DNA of 64,000 bases, from NCBI RefSeq assembly GCF_003815875.1, contig NZ_CP033924.1, forward strand, positions 3,410,001 through 3,474,000, in the 5' to 3' direction. Positions 28,492 through 37,743 of the stretch are shown here, piece by piece. How positions within the stretch are numbered: position 1 is the stretch's first letter; each line of letters opens with the position of its first letter. The notes beneath the pieces are model-generated. The model worked only from the letters and a program-made list of their open reading frames with translations. It had not been told where the DNA came from and did not search any database. The position numbers and the translations under genes are program-made. Origin of the DNA: Chryseobacterium lactis (GTDB taxonomy: Bacteria > Bacteroidota > Bacteroidia > Flavobacteriales > Weeksellaceae).

Positions 28492-29676
28492 ATGAAAAAA
28501 AAATTAAACCTGATTAATTTAATTAATCCCTATTTTTTATTTTCAAAAGAACTGGCCAACGACCGAATTTTCGGATTGGATATTTTGCGGGCTTTTGCAA
28601 TTATCGTAGTCATTATTGATCACGGTAAATTTATGTTTCCCCCAAAGATTGTAGAGTTGCACAACTATATACAGTTTGATGGGGTAACGGTCTTTTTTGT
28701 TCTCAGTGGATTATTGATCGGCAAAATTTTAATTAAACAGGTAGAAAATAATAAAGTCAGTTTCAGGCTATTATTGGATTTTTGGATCAGAAGGTGGTTT
28801 CGTACTTTACCCACTTATTTCCTGATACTATCGATTTTGGTAATTTGTTATAGTATTAAAGAAGAATCCTTTACATTTTATAAAATGAGCAGGTATTACT
28901 TTTTTATTCAGAATTTTTTTCACATTCCATATTTGTACTTTCCTGAAGCATGGAGCTTAAGCGTAGAGGAATGGTTTTATATATTGATACCGTCTTTTAT
29001 TTTTTTATTAATCCTTGTTTTTAAACTACAACCTAAAATTTCGATTCCTGTTGTTGTATGTATTGTAATTTGTGGTGTCACTTTTTTAAGATATACTATT
29101 TGCCTGGATCATGATGAAGAAAAAGCACGGACATTTCATCATATCGTTATTTTCAGACTGGACAGCATTATGTATGGTGTTATAGGAGCCTATATCAATT
29201 ATTATTATCTCAAATACTGGAATTTAATCCCACGTTATTTATTTCTGACCGGGATTGGGATATTCGCATTGCAAAAGTACCTCTCTCTGAGCAATACGTT
29301 CCCAGATCTGACCGGTCTTTATAAAATCATTTTTGAATTTAGCCTGACATCTTTAGGTACTTTACTGCTACTTCCTTATTTAACCACTTTAAAAGATAGA
29401 AAATACGCCATCGGAAAAATAATCACCATCATCAGTATCTTATCCTATTCAATGTATCTTATTCATATGACTTTAATTAAGAATATGATCCTATACAGCA
29501 TTCCATGGACAAGCTTTACTAAGAATTATAACATCATAATTCCGGTGATGTATACTCTGTATTGGGGAATTACCTTTTTATTTTCTACGGTCATCTATAA
29601 ATTTTATGAAGCGCCGATGACGAGGCTTCGCGATCAGTTCAGTATGCTCCAAAAGCATGAAAAGCCCGCCTTTTAA
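28492..29676 (+). CDS. Acyltransferase-3 family membrane protein
   Basis: 394 residues with about ten hydrophobic helices. The N-terminal signature FGLDILRAFAIIVVIIDHG (conserved Arg and His) and VFFVLSGLLIG fit the OafA/acyltransferase-3 family, which O-acylates sugars of surface polysaccharides or peptidoglycan using cytoplasmic acyl donors. WSLSVEEWFYILIP is also typical. No glycan gene is adjacent, so the acceptor is unknown. No external catalytic SGNH domain is fused. Confidence 0.9.
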   Translation: MKKKLNLINLINPYFLFSKELANDRIFGLDILRAFAIIVVIIDHGKFMFPPKIVELHNYIQFDGVTVFFVLSGLLIGKILIKQVENNKVSFRLLLDFWIRRWFRTLPTYFLILSILVICYSIKEESFTFYKMSRYYFFIQNFFHIPYLYFPEAWSLSVEEWFYILIPSFIFLLILVFKLQPKISIPVVVCIVICGVTFLRYTICLDHDEEKARTFHHIVIFRLDSIMYGVIGAYINYYYLKYWNLIPRYLFLTGIGIFALQKYLSLSNTFPDLTGLYKIIFEFSLTSLGTLLLLPYLTTLKDRKYAIGKIITIISILSYSMYLIHMTLIKNMILYSIPWTSFTKNYNIIIPVMYTLYWGITFLFSTVIYKFYEAPMTRLRDQFSMLQKHEKPAF

Positions 29677-29798
29677 ATTGTACTGGCCAATCGTCCTTTT
29701 AATTCCTATAGTAAGGGTCTAAAAAAGGTTAATCACTGTTATGAACATGAGAATATTCTTTTAATTTTGTTAAAGGAATAACTAAGTAAATCACATCT

Positions 29799-30383
29799 AT
29801 GAAACACCACGCTCTCATAAAAAATATCTCCAGGTTTGTAAGTTTAACACCAGCAGAAATTGCAATATTTGAAGATTTCTGGGTTGAAAAAACATGGGAA
29901 AAAGGTGAATATCTCTTGAGAAACGGAGATATTTGCCGGTATGACAATTACGTGGTTTCAGGGTTATTAAAAGCATATTATATCAATGCTGAAAACGGAA
30001 ACGAAGAAATTCTTTATTTCTCCATGGATGATTGGTGGGCTTCTGATATCAATAGTTTTTCAAGACAGAAAGCCTCTGTTTATAATATACAAGCGTTGGA
30101 AAAAACAACGGTTTTACAGATTAATTACCATTCTTTTCAGCAGCTTTTACGCGAAATTCCACAATTGGAAAGATATTTCAGGATTATATTGGAAGGATAT
30201 CTGGGTACCTTACAAAAAAGGATCATTTATAATAATATATATGATGCAGAGTACAGGTATTTCGATTTTTTAGAGACTTATCCCAGTATTGCTTCCAAAG
30301 TTCCTCAATATGCTATAGCTTCCTATTTAGGAGTGTCTGCTGAATTTATCAGTAGATTACGAAAAAAATATAAATCATCTTGA
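29799..30383 (+). CDS. Crp/Fnr-family regulator
   Basis: 194 residues: sensor barrel (WEKGEYLLRNGDICRYDNYVVSGLLKAYYINAENGNEEILYFSMDDWW) and C-terminal winged helix (PQYAIASYLGVSAEFISRLRKKY). No iron-sulphur cysteines. The stop codon overlaps a Crp/Fnr-type box that lies upstream of the azoreductase-like gene, its likely target. Confidence 0.87.
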   Translation: MKHHALIKNISRFVSLTPAEIAIFEDFWVEKTWEKGEYLLRNGDICRYDNYVVSGLLKAYYINAENGNEEILYFSMDDWWASDINSFSRQKASVYNIQALEKTTVLQINYHSFQQLLREIPQLERYFRIILEGYLGTLQKRIIYNNIYDAEYRYFDFLETYPSIASKVPQYAIASYLGVSAEFISRLRKKYKSS

Positions 30384-30393
30384 ACTAGATCAA
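30380..30393 (+). promoter_or_regulatory. Crp/Fnr-type operator ahead of the azoreductase-like gene
   Basis: TTGAA-CTAG-ATCAA fits the TTGAT-N4-ATCAA pattern with one mismatch. Its centre is 36.5 bases before the G of the -7-like GAATTTTG (30416-30423), a class II activator position. Confidence 0.5.
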
Positions 30394-30419
30394 TTTTTTT
30401 ACGTGTAATAATAAGGAAT

Positions 30420-30446
30420 TTTGCTTCATAATAATAACGAAGCAAA
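30420..30446. repeat. Inverted repeat over the azoreductase-like start
   Basis: TTTGCTTC (30420-30427) and GAAGCAAA (30439-30446) are perfect arms with an 11-base AT spacer. It covers the end of the -7-like element, the expected start point and the A of the ATG. It could be an operator or a 5' hairpin that masks the start codon. Confidence 0.5.
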
Positions 30447-31075
30447 TGAAAAAAGTATTGATTATTAACGCAAGCGTTAGAAATGAAAGGTCTTATAGTA
30501 GAAAGCTTTCACAGTTTTTTGTTGAAAACTGGAAAGTAAAAAATCATCAGGATCTGATTACTTACCGGGAGGTTGGAACTGAAATAATTCCGGGTATTGA
30601 TGAGTCCTGGATTGCAGGAGCTTTTATAAAACCAACGGACAGGACTGAAGTTCATCAAAAAGCATTGAGGCTCAGTGATGAGCTGGTGAAAGAGTTGAAA
30701 GAGCATGACATATACATCATTGCTACGCCGATGTATAACTGGTCTGTTCCCAGTGGATTAAAATCGTATATAGACCAGGTTATGAGGTACAAAGAAACCT
30801 GGAAATTCAGGTCAGGAGTTCCGGATGGTGATTACGTAGGTTTACTTGAAAATAAAAAGATGTTTATATTGTCAAGCAGGGGAGATACCGGTTATGGAGA
30901 GAATGAAAAAAATGAACACATGAATTTTCAGACCACTTATTTGAAATTTATTTTTGGGATCATGGGAGTAAAAGATATAACCATCCTGTCTTTAGATAAT
31001 GAAGAGTTTGGTGGAGAAATATTTGAAAGCTCAAAGAAAGAGATTTTTGAAAGTATCAGTACATTATTAGTTTAA
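30446..31075 (+). CDS. FMN-dependent NAD(P)H oxidoreductase, azoreductase/flavodoxin fold
   Basis: 209 residues. N-terminal phosphate-binding strand-loop (VLIINASVRNERSYSRKLSQ) and the flavin loop PMYNWSVPSGLKSYIDQV, followed by SSRGDTGYG, are typical of AzoR/flavodoxin-fold quinone and azo reductases. Such proteins perform two-electron reduction of quinones, azo dyes or nitro compounds. It directly follows a Crp/Fnr gene, is probably controlled by it, and is closed by the terminator at 31112. Confidence 0.88.
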   Translation: MKKVLIINASVRNERSYSRKLSQFFVENWKVKNHQDLITYREVGTEIIPGIDESWIAGAFIKPTDRTEVHQKALRLSDELVKELKEHDIYIIATPMYNWSVPSGLKSYIDQVMRYKETWKFRSGVPDGDYVGLLENKKMFILSSRGDTGYGENEKNEHMNFQTTYLKFIFGIMGVKDITILSLDNEEFGGEIFESSKKEIFESISTLLV

Positions 31076-31111
31076 AAGACGAATTACCTATTAAAAAAAA
31101 TAAGCTATATG

Positions 31112-31149
31112 AAAAAGGCTGTTCAGGATTTCCTGAACAGCCTTTTTTT
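31112..31149. terminator. Bidirectional terminator
   Basis: AAAAAGGCTGTTCAGGA (31112-31128) pairs with its complement at 31131-31147 and runs into T's. It lies between the azoreductase-like gene and the opposing DUF4249 gene. Confidence 0.88.
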
Positions 31150-31167
31150 AACAAAATATTGTAATCT

Positions 31168-31968
31168 TTATTGAATCACAAAACTTTTTGTACTCTCCGT
31201 ATGAGCAGAAAAATATCCTAAAGCTCCGTTGCTGATATTGCTTGGAGGATTGGAAGGCGTTACACCACCACCTGCACCTGAAAGATCAAGAAGAGCGCTG
31301 TAAAAAGTAAAAATATTATTATCAATACTTTGCATCTCCACATGAATGGTATCTCCAGGTTTAACTTCATGATCCGCACCGTCATTATCATCATTGGGAA
31401 GTATTAAAGGTCGTTGGTTAGGCAATCCGTTATTAAGATTATCAGAAAATACATTGATATATTTTTTAGATAAATTATTGATTGTAAAAGAAAATAGATA
31501 ACGATTTCCTAAGACAGACGGGTCGGTGAAAATTGGCAAAAGAGTATAGCTGGTTTTATCCCCAAATTTAAAAGAATCCTGTGATAAACCTTCAAAATCA
31601 ACCGGTTGTGGCATTGTGCTCTGAGCTGTATATTGCTGCCCTTCGGCTTGTACTTTAAGAGTATATGTTTTTCCCGGTGCCCCCACAAATGAGGTCGTTT
31701 GATATTGGCCATTCCCCACATACTGTAACGTTTCAGTCTGCCCGGTATTATCACTTACAACAACCTGTGCACCTGCTACTGCGGGGTATTGATTCTGTTT
31801 TGTAAATGCTACCGATTTTGTAATTCTAACAATATAAGGACCTGTCTGATCGGTTATATTGCCTTCAATGACTATTTTTCCACTTTGATCATCCAGATCA
31901 AGATTGATCTCCTTCTGACATGAAGTGACTAAAAACAGGGATAATATAATAAGAAAAGTATTTTTCAT
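31168..31968 (-). CDS. DUF4249 lipoprotein
   Basis: 266 residues. Lipoprotein signal with Cys17 (LVTSCQKEINLDLD), then an immunoglobulin-like beta region (IVIEGNITDQTGPYIVRITKSVAFT) typical of DUF4249. These lipoproteins are regularly encoded after a TonB-dependent receptor in Bacteroidota and probably act as its surface partner. Here the gene follows the receptor by three bases, so co-translation is likely. Confidence 0.88.
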   Translation of the reverse strand: MKNTFLIILSLFLVTSCQKEINLDLDDQSGKIVIEGNITDQTGPYIVRITKSVAFTKQNQYPAVAGAQVVVSDNTGQTETLQYVGNGQYQTTSFVGAPGKTYTLKVQAEGQQYTAQSTMPQPVDFEGLSQDSFKFGDKTSYTLLPIFTDPSVLGNRYLFSFTINNLSKKYINVFSDNLNNGLPNQRPLILPNDDNDGADHEVKPGDTIHVEMQSIDNNIFTFYSALLDLSGAGGGVTPSNPPSNISNGALGYFSAHTESTKSFVIQ

Positions 31969-31971
31969 GAT

Positions 31972-34302
31972 TTAAAATTTGAAATTGTAAGTGATGTTAG
32001 GAATCCAACGGAATAACGAAGTCTGCATAGCACGGGTTGTTCCCGGATTGTTAGGATTGTCTTCGAAATTAATAACATAGGCATTTTCACGGCCATACAG
32101 GTTATAGATTCCGAAAGTCCATGATCCACGGAAACGCTTGTTGGAAGAAGGTTCGTAGGTTGCACTTACATCCATTCTGTGATATGCCGGCATACGGTCG
32201 GCATTTCGGCTGCTGTACTGGAAGACCGTTTGTCCGTTCAGCTCATATTTTCCGGTAGGAAATGTCACTGCATTTCCTGTACTGTAAACGAATAATCCTG
32301 AAAGAGACCATTTTGGATTCAATTGATAAGTAGCAACAATAGACAGATCATGAGTTTTGTCCATTCTTGCATTATACCATTGATTATCGTTGATCCCGTT
32401 AATCTTTCTTTCAGTTTTAGACAGGGTATAGGAGATCCATCCGGTAAGCCTTCCACTTTTCTTTTTTGCAATAAGTTCCAGTCCGTAAGCTCTTCCTTTA
32501 CCAAATAACAATTCACTTTCTACATCAGCTGCCGTATCAAAAGTGATCTGAGCACCATTTTTAAAGTCAATCTGATTCTGCATAGATTTATAATAGACTT
32601 CAGCATTCAATTCATAATTGTTATTATTGAAATTTCTGCTGTATCCCAAACTCACCTGATCTGCAATTTCAGGCTTTACCGTCAGGCTGCTTCCAATCCA
32701 CTGATCAGTAGGATTTCCACTGCTTGAGTTGCTTAAAAGATGTAGATTCTGAGTATTTCGGGAATAACCTCCCTTTACGCTGCTTACTTCATTGATTCTA
32801 TAGTTTGCTGTAATTCTAGGCTCAATATTAACATACGTTTTTCCGAATTTCCCTTTTTCAACATATTTGCTGTCGGTAAGAACTCCATTTTCATACGTAT
32901 TAAAAGTATCACCACCTAAAACACTAAACATAGAAAGTCGCGCTCCATAATTAACGGTCAGCTTATCTGTAGCTTTAAAATCATCATTAATATATAACGC
33001 ATTTTCCCACGATTTTCTAGGATTTCTAGGGAAGCTGCTTACACTGGTTCCTGATGCCGTACTTGGAGTAATGGTATGGTAAATAGACTGTAGCCCGAAA
33101 CGTACAGAATGCTTATTTCCTGCAAACCATGTAAAATCCTGTTTAAGATTCCAGTCCTTGATTTTTGAATTTAGACCAAAATTATTATCATTACTCTTTA
33201 AACTAACTTTATAATCGTAGTCACTGTAAATAAATGATGTATTGGAAAACAACTTACTGTTGATAATACTGTTCCATCTCAATGTAGCTGTAGTGTTCCC
33301 CCAGTCCGTAGAAAATGTATTACCTAATCCCAATACATCTCTTCCGAAATATCCGGACAGATAAAGTCGGTTGTTTTCATTGATCTGATAATTGGCTTTC
33401 AGATTCAGGTCGTAAAAATATAACTTATTGTCTTTGTAGTCGTTCGAGGTCTTCAGGAATAAATCCGCATAGGTTCTTCTTCCCGAAACAATGAATGAAG
33501 ATTTTTCCTTCTGAATAGGCCCTTCCACACTCAGTCTGCTGCTTATCAACCCAATTCCTCCATTGACATTATAATCCTGGTTATTTCCGTCTTTCATTTT
33601 AACATCCAGAACGGAAGAAAGACGTCCGCCGTATTGAGCAGGGCTGTTTCCTTTGATGATACTTGCATCTTTCAAAGCATCACTGTTGAAGGTGCTGAAA
33701 AAGCCAAGCAGGTGAGAGGCATTATAAACAGGAGCTTCATCCAGCAAAATAAGGTTCTGGTCGGTAGCACCACCTCTCACACTGAATCCGCTGCTTCCTT
33801 CGCCATTGCTTTTAATACCCGGTAAAAGCTGGATCGTCTTCATGACGTCTTTTTCTCCAAATAAAACAGGAAGCTTTTCTATGTTTTTAATGCTTAATGT
33901 CTCTGTCCCCATTTGGGCAGAAGTTAAATTCTTATCCTTCTTAATACCCGTGATCACCACTTCATCAATGGATTTTGAGATTTGCTCCTGAGGGATCAGC
34001 GGTAAATCAACTTTTATATTCTGATCAACTTTAATCTGTTGCTCAAAATCCTGGTAACCGGGATTGGAAATAATAAGAGTGTAGCTGCCTTCCGGTAGTG
34101 ATAAAGAGTAAAATCCATACTCATTGGCAACAACATTAATCTTGGGATCTTCACTTACTTTTACGGATACTCCGATCAGTAATTCGCCATTTTTTTTATC
34201 TTTCACCGTTCCACTTACAGAGTAGGTTTGTTGCGCAAGCACAAAAGTACTGAAACAGAGCGCAGCGGTGGCTGCGGTAATTTTTAAAAAGGATGTTTGC
34301 AT
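31972..34302 (-). CDS. TonB-dependent outer-membrane receptor
   Basis: 776 residues. Signal peptide (ending FVLAQQ), carboxypeptidase-regulatory-like domain (YSVSGTVKDKKNGELLIGVSVKV, residues 25-110), TonB-box/plug (IDEVVITGIKKDKNLTSAQMG; VMKTIQLLPGIKSNGEGSSGFSVRGGATDQNLILLDEAPVYN) and a 22-strand-type barrel ending NITYNFKF. It imports a large ligand; the neighbouring PchR-like regulator and siderophore-interacting reductase suggest ferric siderophores. That assignment is by context only. Confidence 0.92.
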   Translation of the reverse strand: MQTSFLKITAATAALCFSTFVLAQQTYSVSGTVKDKKNGELLIGVSVKVSEDPKINVVANEYGFYSLSLPEGSYTLIISNPGYQDFEQQIKVDQNIKVDLPLIPQEQISKSIDEVVITGIKKDKNLTSAQMGTETLSIKNIEKLPVLFGEKDVMKTIQLLPGIKSNGEGSSGFSVRGGATDQNLILLDEAPVYNASHLLGFFSTFNSDALKDASIIKGNSPAQYGGRLSSVLDVKMKDGNNQDYNVNGGIGLISSRLSVEGPIQKEKSSFIVSGRRTYADLFLKTSNDYKDNKLYFYDLNLKANYQINENNRLYLSGYFGRDVLGLGNTFSTDWGNTTATLRWNSIINSKLFSNTSFIYSDYDYKVSLKSNDNNFGLNSKIKDWNLKQDFTWFAGNKHSVRFGLQSIYHTITPSTASGTSVSSFPRNPRKSWENALYINDDFKATDKLTVNYGARLSMFSVLGGDTFNTYENGVLTDSKYVEKGKFGKTYVNIEPRITANYRINEVSSVKGGYSRNTQNLHLLSNSSSGNPTDQWIGSSLTVKPEIADQVSLGYSRNFNNNNYELNAEVYYKSMQNQIDFKNGAQITFDTAADVESELLFGKGRAYGLELIAKKKSGRLTGWISYTLSKTERKINGINDNQWYNARMDKTHDLSIVATYQLNPKWSLSGLFVYSTGNAVTFPTGKYELNGQTVFQYSSRNADRMPAYHRMDVSATYEPSSNKRFRGSWTFGIYNLYGRENAYVINFEDNPNNPGTTRAMQTSLFRWIPNITYNFKF

Positions 34303-34614
34303 TAGTTTTGTTTAAAGTAGTAGACTTTGCTCGATGCTTATTATGTTTATTGATGCTCGATTAGTTGAAGAGAAACCGGATTAGTTACACCTAAAGCTGT
34401 AATTATGAAAGAAATCCGTGTAAAAAAGGGTTTCTGGAAATCTTTAGATCCAAGGATAAGCCCTGATTGTTGCATAAACATTAATATTATGCATTGAATA
34501 TTGTTTTATTGATCGCTATTTTAACAGTGTCTATAAAAAATAAATTATTTAAGCATTTTTGATAAATTTTATTCTTTTTCTGAACAATAGCACAAAAGTA
34601 GAAGATGTATAATG
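34303..34614. other. Intergenic region, 312 bases, with palindrome
   Basis: Upstream region of the TonB receptor (minus strand). Contains TGCATAA (34471-34477) and TTATGCA (34487-34493), perfect arms around a nine-base spacer, a possible binding site for the AraC-type regulator encoded just beyond. No reading frame seen. Confidence 0.45.
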
Positions 34615-35598
34615 CTATTTATTGGCTATTTTGCTCGGCAATACATGGTATTTTCTTTTGAAAGCCGCCGAAAAATGCCTTGGATTTTTGTATCCGATGA
34701 TATCCGAAATTTCGCTGATATTTAGGTCGCTGTCCAGGAGCATTCTTTTGGCCTGTTCCATTTTTATATCATTCCAGAATCCAAAAACAGTAGTTCCGAA
34801 AAGCTCTTTGAAGCCTTTCTTTAAAGTAAATTCATTGGTTCCCACCTGATGAGCAAGATCATTCAGAGAACAGTGGGTACTGAGATTATTGATGATATAA
34901 TCTCTCACCGCATAGATCTTTTTCACATCTTTTTTTTGCAGAGAGGATGGGGAAGAGCTGTCATTAAAAAGTTGTTCCAGCTGAAGCAAAAGAAGCTCAC
35001 TTACCTTCGCTTCAAGATAAATGCGTTTGAAAGTTCCTTTTCTGTCACAGTGGATAATGTCGTTGAGGATCTGATACATTTCCAGACTGATACGGTTGTG
35101 ATCAGGCTGAATCAGGGATGAATTTTGTTTTTCAATTGCGTTTCTGAATTTTTCAAACAATCCCGATTGATCAGGAAGAAACTTTTTAAAAAACTCAGGA
35201 GCGAGATTGATTTCCAGAATATTCATATCCGGTCCGTCAAATTCCATTTTACCCTGCATATGGTGAGCATAGATGATATTGTGCTGATAGCTGTCAAATG
35301 CTACTGTTTTCTGGAAATTTCCTGAAGTGGCCATGCTTTTTCCTTTAAGGGCAAAATGCATTTCTACCGTATCAAAATCGCTCTCAAAATAAAGCTGTAA
35401 CCGGTTGGTTAATACAATATTTCCGAAGCTGATATGTACATTGGTAAAACATATTTCATGATAAAAGCCATTCCCATAAGGGGGAACAAGCTGAGTAATA
35501 CATTCCTGGATATCCCCGTCATCCTCATAATAGGTATTCGGATAACTCTTTTCCATCAGTACTTTTCCAAAGGTTTCATCGTATAGTCGTAATGTCAT
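34615..35598 (-). CDS. AraC-family regulator, PchR-like
   Basis: 327 residues. Unassigned N-terminal sensor region, C-terminal double helix-turn-helix (SLNDLAHQVGTNEFTLKKGFKELFGTTVFGFWNDIKMEQAKRMLLDSDLNISEISDIIGYKNPRHFSAAFKRKYHVLPSK). The arrangement of the DNA-binding half recalls PchR-type activators of siderophore uptake. It sits between a TonB receptor operon and a siderophore-interacting protein gene and probably controls one or both, with the ferric siderophore as co-inducer (inference). Confidence 0.85.
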   Translation of the reverse strand: MTLRLYDETFGKVLMEKSYPNTYYEDDGDIQECITQLVPPYGNGFYHEICFTNVHISFGNIVLTNRLQLYFESDFDTVEMHFALKGKSMATSGNFQKTVAFDSYQHNIIYAHHMQGKMEFDGPDMNILEINLAPEFFKKFLPDQSGLFEKFRNAIEKQNSSLIQPDHNRISLEMYQILNDIIHCDRKGTFKRIYLEAKVSELLLLQLEQLFNDSSSPSSLQKKDVKKIYAVRDYIINNLSTHCSLNDLAHQVGTNEFTLKKGFKELFGTTVFGFWNDIKMEQAKRMLLDSDLNISEISDIIGYKNPRHFSAAFKRKYHVLPSKIANK

Positions 35599-35677
35599 TT
35601 GTCTTGCTTTAGTTAGAATTTCCTTTTTGCGGACTTTTTATTCCGTCTTGCATACCCAAACTACTGAATGTACGCAC

Positions 35678-35721
35678 TACTTTTGCACAAAGGTAATGAT
35701 TATTTAGAATCATTCTTAATA
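35678..35721. promoter_or_regulatory. Divergent -7 elements with Fur-like box
   Basis: Plus-strand -7 element TACTTTTG at 35678-35685 (toward the reductase gene) and minus-strand TACCTTTG at 35695-35688 (toward the AraC gene) are three bases apart. Next to them, TATTTAGAAT-C-ATTCTTAATA (35701-35721) is a 10-1-10 palindrome with one mismatch, the form expected of a Fur box. It would overlap both transcription starts, so iron could repress both genes. Confidence 0.55.
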
Positions 35722-35844
35722 ATAATTGAGTTTGTTTTTCGTGGAAAATTCATCCAAAAAGCGATCAAAAATAACATACCCGTATAATTTGAATGAACAG
35801 AAGAGAAATGATAACAAGAAGATTTACTCACTAACAATCGTATT

Positions 35845-36666
35845 ATGAAAAATTTTAAAGCCATAGAAACGGAACTTACGGTGACCAGAAAAGAATATAT
35901 AACTCCACACTATATCAGAATTTTTCTGACCGGAGATCAGGTACCTTCAATAGCCAATACTACGGTGGGCGTTAACAATAAGATTCTGATTCCACCTAAA
36001 GGAGTCAATGCCATCCACTTTCCGGAATTTGATTATGATAAAATGGTTTGGAAGCCACAACCTGAAGAAACGCGTCCGAGCATAAGAACCTATACCCATC
36101 GGGGAATTGACCTTGAACAAAATGAAATCTGGATCGATTTTGTAGCTCACGGCGATGAAGGTCCTGCTTCTGCATGGGCCATTGAGTCAAAAGTGGGGGA
36201 TCTGCTGGGCGTCTTGATGAAAGATGGGAAAACAGAACTTTATGGTAAAGCCGACAACTATCTTTTGGTAGCGGATGCTACAGGAATTCCTGTATTAGCA
36301 GCAATTTTAGAAGACCTTCCGGCTACAGCAAAAGGAATCTGTATTATTGAAGTTCATGGTAAAGAAGACGAACAGGACTTGCAGACCCTTGCAGACTTTG
36401 ATTTCATTTGGTTACATAATCAGCACCCCCAAGAAGGAAGCAAACTTTCCGAAGTTGTGAAACAGCAAATACTACCGGAAGAATCACGTTCAGGATATGT
36501 AGCCGCAGAATTTTCTTCCGTCAAAGAGATCCGAAGCTATCTCAGAAAAGAAAAACAATGGAAACAGGAAGAGTTGTATGCCTATTCTTACTGGAAATCC
36601 GGGGTTGCAGAAGACAAATCTGCAGCAGACCGGCATAAAGAAAATGCAGAAATCGGAGCCGAATAA
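35845..36666 (+). CDS. Siderophore-interacting (ferric-siderophore reductase) protein
   Basis: 273 residues. FAD-binding domain with the flavin motif IRTYTHRGID near residue 78, then an NAD(P)H-type domain (NYLLVADATGIPVLAAILEDLP) and the closing motif AYSYWKSG near 248-255 that is typical of the SIP family. These cytoplasmic flavoproteins reduce Fe(III)-siderophores to release iron. Separate from, and divergent to, the AraC/TonB receptor genes, with the Fur-like box between. Confidence 0.9.
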   Translation: MKNFKAIETELTVTRKEYITPHYIRIFLTGDQVPSIANTTVGVNNKILIPPKGVNAIHFPEFDYDKMVWKPQPEETRPSIRTYTHRGIDLEQNEIWIDFVAHGDEGPASAWAIESKVGDLLGVLMKDGKTELYGKADNYLLVADATGIPVLAAILEDLPATAKGICIIEVHGKEDEQDLQTLADFDFIWLHNQHPQEGSKLSEVVKQQILPEESRSGYVAAEFSSVKEIRSYLRKEKQWKQEELYAYSYWKSGVAEDKSAADRHKENAEIGAE

Positions 36667-36766
36667 AATAATACTTAAGCCATTCTGGTATAATTTAAAA
36701 ATCGAAGATATTTTACAAATCTGATACTAGATATACAATCAGATTGAAACATAATTATTACAAAAA

Positions 36767-37510
36767 ATGAAATATTCAAATAAAATAAACTGGTCTTTTG
36801 CAGCAGCAATCGCAGTATCTGTATGTTGGTTGATCGGTGATATTTTTGTGGCCGGATTTGATCCGAACCCGGCTGATTATCCCTTATTTTCAAAAACATA
36901 TGCCGATCAGGTAGATGTTGTATTTGCTACTTTGATGCTGGAAGGATCTACTCCAAGATTAATGTTTGGAGCATTAATCGGCGCTCTCACCGGTCCGTTG
37001 CTGCTTCCTGCCACCTGGCTGGTGTATCAGTTTTTTAAAGATACCCAAAAGTGGTATGCCATCTTTGTGTATTGGGTTTTATTGGCAGGAGCGGTTTTAT
37101 CTCCTTTAGGTCATGCCGGATTCTTTTACGTAGGCGAGATTTATAAAGCGGTTTACCATACAGATCCTGCTTCCCATCCATACCTTTTAGAAACCGGAAA
37201 AAGTTTTATGAAAATGCTGAATATTGCCTGGGGAGCGGCCATTGGTGTTTTGGCCGTCGGCTGGATTTCATTTGCGGTTTGTATCCTGTTAAATAAAACT
37301 TTCCTTCCGAGATGGATGGCGGTAATGACACCTTTTGTGCTGACATTGCTGATCATTCCTTTAAAAGGCTTCTTACCGCTTCCTTATTCAGGATGGGTTG
37401 GTGGAGCGATATTCAATATTGCCTATTTACTATTTTTCAGTTCGTTACTATTCCTGTTCAGAAAAAGACTAAATAAAAGGGAGGTAATTTCTCAAACAGC
37501 ATTACCATGA
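36767..37510 (+). CDS. DUF6796-type integral membrane protein
   Basis: 247 residues with seven or so hydrophobic helices, starting INWSFAAAIAVSVCWLIGDIFVAGFDPNPADYPLF. This matches my memory of the DUF6796 family; function unknown. It follows the reductase gene by 100 bases on the same strand, but a separate promoter cannot be excluded. Confidence 0.75.
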   Translation: MKYSNKINWSFAAAIAVSVCWLIGDIFVAGFDPNPADYPLFSKTYADQVDVVFATLMLEGSTPRLMFGALIGALTGPLLLPATWLVYQFFKDTQKWYAIFVYWVLLAGAVLSPLGHAGFFYVGEIYKAVYHTDPASHPYLLETGKSFMKMLNIAWGAAIGVLAVGWISFAVCILLNKTFLPRWMAVMTPFVLTLLIIPLKGFLPLPYSGWVGGAIFNIAYLLFFSSLLFLFRKRLNKREVISQTALP

Positions 37511-37632
37511 TAAACTATAATATGTGACATCTTTAAAAACACTCAGTCGGAAAGTAAAAACTATCCTTAATTTATGCTAAAAGTGAGTGGAGAAGGGCTA
37601 TTTTTTTCGGAAGAATTAGCACATGTGGAGGT

Positions 37633-37666
37633 AAGCCTTTAAATCTTTGGATTTAAAGGCTTTTTT
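37633..37666 (+). terminator. Intrinsic terminator
   Basis: AAGCCTTTAAATC / GATTTAAAGGCTT stem with a TTTG loop and six T's. It lies 120 bases after the DUF6796-type gene. A 22-codon ATG frame at 37574-37642 overlaps it and is probably not a gene. Confidence 0.8.
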
Positions 37667-37743
37667 CTCTTGAAAACCCTTTACCGGTTCTTTAGATCAG
37701 AATATTAGCCTTATATTGCTGTAATGAATTGTCAGAAAAGAGT

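Noticed and set aside
37574..37642. 22-codon frame before the terminator at 37633
   Set aside because: Too short, overlaps the terminator stem, no support.
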